Positions 1 through 6,028 of a stretch of 11,875 bases of DNA are shown here, piece by piece (position 1 is the stretch's first letter; the number at the start of each line of letters is the position of its first letter). Source of the DNA: an uncultured bacterium (GTDB lineage Bacteria; Verrucomicrobiota; Kiritimatiellia; CAIKKV01; CAITUY01); contig CAIZMS010000174.1 in the NCBI GenBank assembly GCA_903934155.1, forward strand, positions 1 to 11,875, given 5' to 3'. The position numbers were made by a program, and so were the translations under genes. Below the pieces are notes generated by a model. That model was not told the origin of the DNA and made no database searches. It worked only from the letters and a program-made list of their open reading frames with translations.

Positions 1-493
1 CCAGGAAACCAACGAGAAGTTCATCCCGCATGTGGTGGAACCCTCCGCCGGCGTGGATCGCATCGCCCTCGCGCTGCTCTGCAACGCCTATCATGAGGAG
101 TGGATTCCCAAGGACGGCCCGGCGATTCCGGCCGAACCCGGGAAGCAGCCTCCGGAAGGCTTCGAGGCCCGGATCGTGATGCGATTCGCCCCGCGCGTAG
201 CGCCCATCAAGGTCGCCGTATTCCCGCTCCTGAAGAACAAACCCGAACTGGTGGACAAGTCTCGAACCCTCTTTAACACCCTGCGCCGTCACTGGCCCTG
301 CTTCTACGACCAGACCGGCGCCATCGGCCGCCGCTATCGTCGGCAGGATGAAATCGGCACCCCGTTCTGCGTGACGGTTGACTTCGATACACTTCAGGAC
401 AACACCGTCACCCTTCGCGAACGCGACTCCATGAAGCAAATCCGTATTCCGATCGACCAGCTCGAGACGGAACTCCTCGCAAGGATGGGGTGA
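1..493 (+). CDS. glyQS: Glycine--tRNA ligase, C-terminal part (5' truncated by window edge)
   Basis: This is the 3' end of a single-chain (alpha2-type) class II glycyl-tRNA synthetase, the cytoplasmic enzyme that charges tRNA-Gly. The frame is open from base 2 and gives 163 residues. Near the start, HVVEPSAGVDRIALALL (visible residues 10-26) is the class II motif 3 region, with its ATP-contacting Arg. From about residue 61 comes the anticodon-binding domain (PIKVAVFPLLKNKPELVDKS), then YRRQDEIGTPFCVTVDFDTL and TVTLRERDSMKQIRI, all characteristic of this synthetase. The catalytic core and start lie upstream of the window. The TGA stop (491-493) overlaps the ATG of the next gene by one base, so the two are probably co-transcribed. 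Identification is firm; the single-chain type rather than the alpha/beta tetramer follows from the fused motif 3 and anticodon domain. Confidence 0.95.
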   Translation, partial: QETNEKFIPHVVEPSAGVDRIALALLCNAYHEEWIPKDGPAIPAEPGKQPPEGFEARIVMRFAPRVAPIKVAVFPLLKNKPELVDKSRTLFNTLRRHWPCFYDQTGAIGRRYRRQDEIGTPFCVTVDFDTLQDNTVTLRERDSMKQIRIPIDQLETELLARMG

Positions 494-1263
494 TGAAATT
501 CCGGCTCATGGTTTGTGGGTTGGGGTCTGTGGTCGCGGCGCTGGGCGCCGCCGCCCAGACCAACTTCGCCCCGGTGGCGGCCGTCGCACCCACCGCCGCT
601 GTCGCCGAACTGCCCTCGGTGGACGCCCTCATGAGCAACCTTTTGGCCCGCCTGCCGTCCAAACCCATCCGTCTCTCCGGCGACCTCCTCACCACTCCGG
701 AAGAAGGCAATAAGAGCCGGCTCACCATATCCATCCAGCTGCGCTATCCGCGCGAGGCAACCTACACGATCGGCGATGCCTTCGGGAAACCACTGGAACA
801 GTTAACCGTGCTCCGGGATAAGGAACGGGTCTCTTTCCTGTACCTGACGGGCGACCCCATGCGGGGTGCTCCGGCGCCTTCACTGGACCAGACCATTCAA
901 AACACCGGACTGTCCTGGATGGATCTCACCCTCGGCTTCCTCTGGTGGAACGGCGGACAAATCATCGGCGAAGAGGAGAATCGCGGGCAGCCCTGTTATG
1001 TTCTCGATCGCCATGCCCCCATCGGAGGGATGGCGCCTTACGCCAGTACCCGGATCTGGGTGGACAAGCGGGTCTCCATGCTGCTTCAGGCGCACGGCTA
1101 CGACAAGTTGGCCAACCTCACCCGGCGGATGTCCGTCAAAAGCTTCAAGAAAATCAACCACGACTGGATGATCAAGGATCTCGAAGTCGAGGATCTGTCA
1201 CGCCAAATCACCACGATCCTTCGAATCCGGGATGCCGTGACCGCAGGAGCACCTCCTCCATGA
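493..1263 (+). CDS. Secreted LolA-like (outer membrane lipoprotein-sorting family) protein
   Basis: A 256-residue protein that I assign to the LolA-like fold family often annotated as outer membrane lipoprotein-sorting protein. Residues 1-21 look like a Sec signal peptide (charged start, hydrophobic core, AAA before Gln), so it should act in the periplasm. The second half has family hallmarks: SWMDLTLGFLWW (141-152), a Cys-Tyr-Val-Leu strand after GQP (166-171), YASTRIWVDKRVSMLL (183-198) and a terminal strand set ending TTILRIRD. These fit a curved beta-sheet that could bind an acyl chain or lipoprotein; the cargo is unknown. Start: ATG at 493 overlaps the glyQS stop, with AAGGATGGGG just upstream; an in-frame GTG at 490 is an alternative that adds one residue. 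The gene ends in an ATGA overlap with the NfeD gene, implying translational coupling. Family call is moderate; function is inferred. Confidence 0.7.
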   Translation: MKFRLMVCGLGSVVAALGAAAQTNFAPVAAVAPTAAVAELPSVDALMSNLLARLPSKPIRLSGDLLTTPEEGNKSRLTISIQLRYPREATYTIGDAFGKPLEQLTVLRDKERVSFLYLTGDPMRGAPAPSLDQTIQNTGLSWMDLTLGFLWWNGGQIIGEEENRGQPCYVLDRHAPIGGMAPYASTRIWVDKRVSMLLQAHGYDKLANLTRRMSVKSFKKINHDWMIKDLEVEDLSRQITTILRIRDAVTAGAPPP

Positions 1264-2663
1264 AATCCATCATCCGCTTTCTGGCTCTTGTGATATCCCT
1301 TCTCTCCCTGCCCGCCGGGGCCGCGACCAATGCCGTTCCCGGAAAGGTGTATATCATCCCGATCCACGATGTCATTGACACCGCGCTGGTGTATGTGATC
1401 CGCCGGGGCCTCACCGAAGCCGAAAACGAGGGAGCGGAAGCGATCATCTTTGACGTGGACACCCCGGGGGGCCGGGTGGATTCCGCCGAGGAAATCCTCA
1501 CCCTGTTGCGGGGCCTCAAGGTGCCCACCTACACACTGGTCAACCCCAACGCCATCTCCGCTGGTGCCATCATCGCCATGGCCACCGACCACATCTACAT
1601 GACCCCCGGCAGTAAAATCGGCGACGCCATGCCCATCATGCTGGGCCTGACCGGCGAAGTTCAACCCATGCCCGAATCCGTTGAGGAAAAATCCGTCTCC
1701 TACGTCGCCGCCATGATCCGGGCCGCCGCCCAGCACCGCGGCCACGACCCGAAACTCGCCGAGGCCATGGTCCGGCGCGATTCCGAATACAAGATCGGCG
1801 ATGAGGTCATCTCCAAGAAAGGGCAGCTCCTGACGCTGACCAACAAGGACGCCGAACGCCCGGTCGGCCCGCAGAAAAAAAATCTGCTCTCGGATGGAAC
1901 CGTGGAGGATCTGGACGCACTCCTGAAAAAAATCGGCAAGGAAAACTGCGAACAGATTGAACTTACCGTCAGCAGCGCCGAGGAAATCGCCCGCTTTATT
2001 GAATCCTTCTCCATCATCATTCTCGCCCTGGGCCTGCTGGGCCTTTACATCGAGTTCAAGACTCCCGGATTCGGATTGCCGGGCATCCTGGGGATCCTCC
2101 TCCTGGCCGTCTGGTTCTGGGGGTCCCACATCGCGGGACTTTCCGGACTGGAAGAAGTAGCCCTTTTCATCCTGGGAATCATTTTGCTCCTGGTGGAATT
2201 GTTCTTCTTCCCGGGGATCCTGCTGCCCGGCATTATCGGAATCACCCTGATCATCGTGTCGATCCTGATGGCCATGATTCAGCACTATCCCGGAGATCCG
2301 TGGTATCCCTCCCTGCCCCAACTCTCCTTTTCCGTGATCGAATTTTCGAAATCGCTGCTTCTTTCCGCCGTGGGGTTTGCGCTGGTGGCGGGGCTTCTCC
2401 CCAAAACACCCGTTTTCAGAAAACTGGTTCTGAATAGCGCCACCTCCCGCACCGACGGATTCACGGCCGCCTCCGACACCTCCTCGCTGGTCGGGAAACA
2501 GGGCATCACGGAAACCCGTCTGAACCCCGCCGGGGCGGCACGATTCGGCTCCCAGCGCCTGAATGTGGTCACCCGGGGCGATTTTTTCGAAGTCGGCGAA
2601 GAGATCGTGATTGCCGAAGCCCACGGGAGCCGTATAATCGTCGAACGTGTAAAGAAAGCGTAA
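1260..2663 (+). CDS. Long-form NfeD membrane-bound serine protease (ClpP class)
   Basis: A 467-residue NfeD long form. Residues 1-22 are a signal peptide. Residues 28-230 form a ClpP/crotonase-like protease domain with FDVDTPGGRVDSAEEIL (64-80) and the nucleophile region NPNAISAGAIIAMA (95-108). Ser100 is the likely nucleophile and Lys144 (EEKSVSYVAAMIR) the likely general base, matching the Ser-Lys dyad known from the archaeal homologue PH1510, which cuts the hydrophobic tail of a stomatin partner. About five membrane segments follow (roughly 248-266, 272-290, 297-315, 316-341, 364-382), then an NfeD OB-fold tail (406-466). The protease domain is predicted outside the cytoplasmic membrane. 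A stomatin/flotillin partner (FloA) lies three genes downstream. ATG at 1260 overlaps the previous stop. The equivalence of Ser100/Lys144 is inferred from spacing (44 residues against 41 in PH1510). Confidence 0.92.
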   Translation: MKSIIRFLALVISLLSLPAGAATNAVPGKVYIIPIHDVIDTALVYVIRRGLTEAENEGAEAIIFDVDTPGGRVDSAEEILTLLRGLKVPTYTLVNPNAISAGAIIAMATDHIYMTPGSKIGDAMPIMLGLTGEVQPMPESVEEKSVSYVAAMIRAAAQHRGHDPKLAEAMVRRDSEYKIGDEVISKKGQLLTLTNKDAERPVGPQKKNLLSDGTVEDLDALLKKIGKENCEQIELTVSSAEEIARFIESFSIIILALGLLGLYIEFKTPGFGLPGILGILLLAVWFWGSHIAGLSGLEEVALFILGIILLLVELFFFPGILLPGIIGITLIIVSILMAMIQHYPGDPWYPSLPQLSFSVIEFSKSLLLSAVGFALVAGLLPKTPVFRKLVLNSATSRTDGFTAASDTSSLVGKQGITETRLNPAGAARFGSQRLNVVTRGDFFEVGEEIVIAEAHGSRIIVERVKKA

Positions 2664-2667
2664 GTTT

Positions 2668-3141
2668 ATGGACAGTATTACCCTCTTGATCGTTCTCCTC
2701 GCCGCCGGCGCTTTGTTGATCGGGGCCGAAATCTTCGTGCCCGGAGCCGTTCTGGGCACCCTGGGGGGCGTTGCCCTGTTCGCTTCTGTCATCGTGGCCT
2801 TCGGCATCAGCAATGCCTGCGGCTTCTACACCCTTTTCGGAGTGCTCATCCTGACGGTCATCACCGTCGCCGCCTGGATCAAGCTGTTCCCCCGCTCGGG
2901 AATCGGTCAGAAAATGACCCTCAACATGGATGGAAAGTCTTTCAAGTCATCGGACTCCAAGCAGGCGCTTATGGGCCGATCCGGAACCGCCGCGTCCCAA
3001 CTCAGGCCAGCCGGATTCGCGCTGATTGACGGCCAGCGACTGGATGTGGTCGCAGAAAGCGGAATCATTGAGCCGGATCAGCCGGTGAAAATTGTCAAAG
3101 TCGAGGGAAACCGCATCGTGGTCCGGAAGGTTGACGCATGA
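2668..3141 (+). CDS. Short NfeD-family membrane protein
   Basis: A 157-residue protein with three membrane segments (about 5-23, 28-47, 54-72) and a C-terminal OB-fold NfeD domain (about 101-155), without the protease domain. Its tail aligns by eye with the tail of the preceding long NfeD: GRSGTAASQLRPAG (103-116) against GKQGITETRLNPAG, and GNRIVVRKV against GSRIIVERV. The two are therefore paralogues, or products of a duplicated membrane/OB unit. Short NfeDs commonly sit beside stomatin or flotillin genes and are thought to interact with them in membrane microdomains. It starts 4 bases after the previous stop; the upstream AAAGAAAG is only a weak ribosome binding site, so coupling is likely. 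It ends with an ATGA overlap into the next gene. Family confidence is high; its precise role is unknown. Confidence 0.85.
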   Translation: MDSITLLIVLLAAGALLIGAEIFVPGAVLGTLGGVALFASVIVAFGISNACGFYTLFGVLILTVITVAAWIKLFPRSGIGQKMTLNMDGKSFKSSDSKQALMGRSGTAASQLRPAGFALIDGQRLDVVAESGIIEPDQPVKIVKVEGNRIVVRKVDA

Positions 3142-4367
3142 GTTTCAGGGTTGCTGTTGTTCTCTCCCTTTTTCTGCTGGGTTCCGCCTGCCAGGCCGTT
3201 GATTTCAAGTCAGCTGAAAATTATCTCGTCACCGGAAACCAGACAACCACCAATGAACTCTGGGTACAAGCCCGCACCATAACCTTTTCCGGAATGGCTC
3301 AGGACGATTGTTTCCTTCTGGCTGACAGCATCAGCCAGGCCATAACAACCAATCCGGCCACCGTACGGCTTCCGGGCACCTTCCACTCCGATCTCTGGGC
3401 GGCCGGGGAAAACGTGGACATGACGGGCATTACCTCGCACCATGCCCGGCTGGCGGCTCTAAAAACCTGCACCGTCAACGGCTCCATCGGACGAAACCTC
3501 ATGGCCTTCGCCCCCACCATCGTGCTCGGCACCAATGCCACCGTGGGCGGCGACACCCTTCTGGTCGGCCAGGACATCATCGTGAGCGGCACCATTTCCG
3601 GGGATTCCCGTATTCTCGGGACGAAAATCACGCTTGCCGGCCGGTTCAACGGGAACCTGAATGTTACCGCGAGCGATATCACGATCATGCCCGGAACACG
3701 GATTGCGGGCAATCTGGTGTACCGGATGGATCGGGATCTGGTCCTGGACTCCCGCGTAGGACTGGGCGGGAAAATGATCCGGCAGGAAATCCTGGAGCCA
3801 GAAGCGGCGGCGCCCATAACGTCCGCCTCCCTGATGTTACAACTGGCTTTGCTTTCGGGCGCGATCATGGTGGGGCTGGTCTTCATATCGCTGATGCCCG
3901 GGGTTGTGGCCCTCAGCATTCACAAGCTTTCCGAATCAGCCTGGCGGTGCATCCTCTTCGGCTTCGTCGCCTTTTCCCTCATCCCCATGATGGCGTTTTT
4001 CCTTCTGTTCACCCTGGTTGGAATCCCCCTGAGCATCATGCTGATGCTGGCCTATACGCTCCTGATCTATATCGGCAAAATCATGACCGGCCTCTTCGTG
4101 GGACATCTGCTTCTGCGCCGGAAAACGCCGCTGCCACCCCAGCTTTTATTTCCTGTCATGGCATTGGGGTTGCTGATAGTGTACGCAGGCAGTAGCCTTC
4201 TGTTCCCGTTCGGCATCCTAGTCTGGTTCATAGCGACGCTGGCGGGAATGGGTGCTCTAGTTGGAGCCATTTTGGATCGTCGCATTCCCGTCATGGTAGC
4301 CTATCAACAGGATACGACAACTAAACCGCCGCCTTTGCCGGGAAATTTCCCGCCCGGGGCGGTGTAG
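3138..4367 (+). CDS. Secreted beta-helix (bactofilin-like) protein with multi-pass membrane tail
   Basis: A 409-residue two-part membrane protein. Residues 1-20 are a signal peptide (cleavage probably after CQA). Residues about 40-215 consist of short, regularly spaced beta-strand turns rich in Gly, Thr, Val and Ile, for example TVNGSIGRNLMAF (112-124), ATVGGDTLLVGQDIIVSG (134-151) and DITIMPGTRIAGNLVY (180-195). This matches the right-handed beta-helix of the polymer-forming cytoskeletal (bactofilin-like) family. Residues 231-380 hold four to five hydrophobic segments (about 231-257, 270-294, 295-320, 336-355, 358-379), followed by a Pro-rich cytoplasmic-type tail. Classical bactofilins are small, cytosolic and lack membrane segments, so this is a derived, membrane-anchored form, probably with the helix on the periplasmic face. 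The ATG overlaps the stop of the short NfeD gene. The fold call rests on repeat pattern, not on named residues. Confidence 0.7.
   Translation: MSFRVAVVLSLFLLGSACQAVDFKSAENYLVTGNQTTTNELWVQARTITFSGMAQDDCFLLADSISQAITTNPATVRLPGTFHSDLWAAGENVDMTGITSHHARLAALKTCTVNGSIGRNLMAFAPTIVLGTNATVGGDTLLVGQDIIVSGTISGDSRILGTKITLAGRFNGNLNVTASDITIMPGTRIAGNLVYRMDRDLVLDSRVGLGGKMIRQEILEPEAAAPITSASLMLQLALLSGAIMVGLVFISLMPGVVALSIHKLSESAWRCILFGFVAFSLIPMMAFFLLFTLVGIPLSIMLMLAYTLLIYIGKIMTGLFVGHLLLRRKTPLPPQLLFPVMALGLLIVYAGSSLLFPFGILVWFIATLAGMGALVGAILDRRIPVMVAYQQDTTTKPPPLPGNFPPGAV
4339..4352. repeat. Perfect 14-base palindrome at the 3' end of the beta-helix gene
   Basis: CGGGAAATTTCCCG is a perfect palindrome within the last codons of the beta-helix membrane protein. 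A further CCGCC (4326-4330) and GGCGG (4358-4362) flank it and could extend the structure. There is no following T-tract, so it is not a standard intrinsic terminator. It may partially separate the upstream genes from floA, or merely reflect the Pro/Gly-rich coding sequence. Confidence 0.3.
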
Positions 4368-4412
4368 AATAATGTGTGATGGTAACGGTTCGAGTCAATA
4401 AAAGGAGCGTAT
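4368..4412 (+). promoter_or_regulatory. floA leader with strong ribosome binding site
   Basis: This 45-base gap is the widest in the upstream run and is noticeably AT-richer than its surroundings. AAAGGAG (4401-4407) lies 5 bases before the floA ATG at 4413 and is the clearest Shine-Dalgarno in the window, fixing that start. TAGAAT at 4365-4370 resembles a -10 box, but I see no matching -35 at proper spacing. An internal floA promoter is possible but unproven; FloA may need higher expression than its neighbours. Confidence 0.4.
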
Positions 4413-5456
4413 ATGTGGGTCGTTAATAATATTGTTGGGGTTCTGTTCATCCTCTCGGCGATTATCGCCTTCATCATTTTGGGAGTCTTTTTCTATTTCA
4501 TCAAGGTCTGGGTACGCGCCCTGATGTCCGGAGCCCGGGTGCCGATTCTGTCCCTCGTGGGCATGAAGTTGCGCCATGTTCCGCCGTTGCTGATCGTGGA
4601 TGCCCGTATCCGCCTGATCAAGGCCGGCTTGACTCTGGATACCGACCCGCTGGAAGCCCACTTCCTTGCTGGCGGTGACGTGATCAATGTGGTCAATGGA
4701 TTGATTGCCGCTGACAAGGCCAGCATTGCGCTCACCTTCCAGCAGGCAGCGGCCATCAACCTGGCCGGTCGCGACGTCCAGGAAGCCGTCCGCACCAGCG
4801 TTATTCCGAAGGTTATTGACTGCCCCGATCCCCAGAAGAGCCAGGTGGCCATGTTGGACGCCGTGGCCAAGGACGGGATTCGAATGCTCGTCAAGGCCCG
4901 CGTGACGGTTCGCACCAACCTCGAACAACTCGTCGGCGGCGCCGGGGAAGACACCATCATCGCCCGCGTCGGCCAGGGCATTGTGAGCGCCATCGGTTCA
5001 TCGCCTTCCTACAAGCACGTTCTGGAAAATCCCGATGCCATCAGTCGCCGGGTGCTGGAAAGCGGACTGGACTCCCAGACCGCCTTTGAAATCGTCTCCA
5101 TTGACATCGCCGACATCAGTGTTGCCGGAACCGGCGCCAAGGATGTGGCCAACGTGGGCGCCATGCTGGAAACCGAGCGCGCCGAGGCCGACAAGAAACT
5201 GCGCCAGGCGGAAGCCGAAGGCCGCCGCGCCATGGCGGTGGCACGGGAACAGGAAATGCGCGCCCTTGTCCAGGAAATGCAGGCCCGTGTGGTCGAGGCT
5301 CAGGCTGAGGTGCCCCGGGCAATGGCCGAGGCCTTCCGCAAGGGAAACCTGGGCGTAATGGACTTCTATCGCATGCAGAACATCCAGGCCGATACCGATA
5401 TGCGCAAGACCATTTCCGGCGAAGGCCACGACACACAGAAACCGAACCAGGGATAA
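4413..5456 (+). CDS. floA: Flotillin-like protein FloA
   Basis: A 347-residue FloA-family protein, close to the roughly 330 residues usual for the family. FloA is a membrane scaffold that organises functional membrane microdomains and affects envelope-linked proteases, secretion and signalling. Residues 6-30 form the N-terminal hydrophobic hairpin or anchor. The SPFH-like region runs from about 35 to 235, with the family-typical LVGMKLRHVPPLLIVDARI (48-66), AGLTLDTDPLEAHFLAGGDV (71-90), VTVRTNLEQLVGGAGEDTI (164-182) and VSIDIADISVAGTGAKDVAN (228-247). Residues 250-305 are an Ala/Glu/Arg-rich coiled coil that mediates oligomerisation. The tail from about 330 is short and polar. The position downstream of two NfeD genes matches the conserved NfeD-FloA arrangement (yqeZ-floA in B. 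subtilis). The start is fixed by a strong AAAGGAG. No B. subtilis-like sigma-W promoter was recognised. Confidence 0.95.
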   Translation: MWVVNNIVGVLFILSAIIAFIILGVFFYFIKVWVRALMSGARVPILSLVGMKLRHVPPLLIVDARIRLIKAGLTLDTDPLEAHFLAGGDVINVVNGLIAADKASIALTFQQAAAINLAGRDVQEAVRTSVIPKVIDCPDPQKSQVAMLDAVAKDGIRMLVKARVTVRTNLEQLVGGAGEDTIIARVGQGIVSAIGSSPSYKHVLENPDAISRRVLESGLDSQTAFEIVSIDIADISVAGTGAKDVANVGAMLETERAEADKKLRQAEAEGRRAMAVAREQEMRALVQEMQARVVEAQAEVPRAMAEAFRKGNLGVMDFYRMQNIQADTDMRKTISGEGHDTQKPNQG

Positions 5457-5468
5457 GTTTAAGCCAAC

Positions 5469-5491
5469 CCCTCTCCCCCTTCGGGAGAGGG
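5469..5491. repeat. 9-bp hairpin between floA and the next gene
   Basis: CCCTCTCCC (5469-5477) and GGGAGAGGG (5483-5491) are perfect inverted repeats around a 5-base loop. There is no T-tract, so it is not a canonical terminator. The right arm also supplies the only purine-rich ribosome-binding candidate for the GTG at 5496, so folding could hide it. Short CCCTCTCCC/GGGAGAGGG hairpins occur as dispersed intergenic (REP-like) repeats in a number of GC-rich bacterial genomes, which is the main alternative. A single copy is seen here. Confidence 0.6.
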
Positions 5492-5507
5492 ATGAGTGCG
5501 GGGTTCA

Positions 5508-6026
5508 ATGAATTTTCTGCCCATAGCCGCCTCCGATATGGATGTGATCATCGGCATCATCGCCGTGATCGGATGGATTGTGGCCCAGGTCATGGGTAAA
5601 AAAAAGGCTGGGGACAAGGCCGAACCAACGCCTGGTGAAACGGCCTTACCAACCGACCCCCAGGATGAACTTCGGAAGTTCTTTGAGGAGATGGAAAAAA
5701 CCTTGAAACCGGCGGAGCCACCCAGAACGGTTCCGCCGCCCGTTCTCGCGCCCCGTCACCACCCCAAGCCCAGGCGGGACCGCCCGGTGGCCACGCAGTC
5801 TCATACCGTTGAGTCTGTCCCGGCCTATCCCCCCCCGCTCCAGTCGGCCCAGGAAGCCGCCCGAGTATTTATGAAAGCGGCGGAGCGGGCGGCCGCGGTG
5901 CCCACGATTCCCACAGTTCCCAAGCCGACCTTGGTGCTCGAGGGATTCCATGACCGGTTGGCGCTGAGGAAAATGATCGTAACGATGGAAGTGCTCGGGA
6001 AACCCGTTGCCTTGCGATCCGCCTAA
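5508..6026 (+). CDS. Small single-span membrane protein of unknown function, downstream of floA
   Basis: About 172 residues. Residues 11-28 (MDVIIGIIAVIGWIVAQV) form one membrane segment, followed by a Lys-rich stop (GKKKAGDK). After a short acidic helix (DELRKFFEEMEKTL, 53-66) comes a Pro/Arg-rich low-complexity linker (about 67-140). The end, RKMIVTMEVLGKPVALR (154-170), resembles a C-terminal pattern I associate with poorly characterised proteins next to floA in PVC-type bacteria; that comparison is from memory. Predicted topology is a short N-terminal anchor with a long cytosolic tail, so it could be a FloA-linked adaptor. Start choice is uncertain: ATG at 5508 has only GCGGGG upstream, while an in-frame GTG at 5496 has a better purine-rich site lying inside the hairpin and adds four residues. 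The stop faces the convergent gene's stop across 2 bases. Confidence 0.65.
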   Translation: MNFLPIAASDMDVIIGIIAVIGWIVAQVMGKKKAGDKAEPTPGETALPTDPQDELRKFFEEMEKTLKPAEPPRTVPPPVLAPRHHPKPRRDRPVATQSHTVESVPAYPPPLQSAQEAARVFMKAAERAAAVPTIPTVPKPTLVLEGFHDRLALRKMIVTMEVLGKPVALRSA

Positions 6027-6028
6027 CC

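Noticed and set aside
1098..2813. A 571-codon open frame on the minus strand opposite the NfeD genes
   Set aside because: It is antisense to a clear NfeD protein with conserved motifs; its product is a low-complexity Gly/His/Asp/Gln-rich string typical of antisense reading of GC-rich codons.
3138..3200. A lipoprotein signal (lipobox) in the beta-helix protein, around LGSACQA
   Set aside because: The residue three before the Cys is Gly, which does not fit the usual L-[ASV]-[GA]-C pattern; a standard signal peptidase I site after CQA fits better.
4368..4412. A sigma-W-like promoter before floA
   Set aside because: No TGAAAC-type -35 or CGTA-type -10 at proper spacing was found, and sigma-W is a Bacillus factor.
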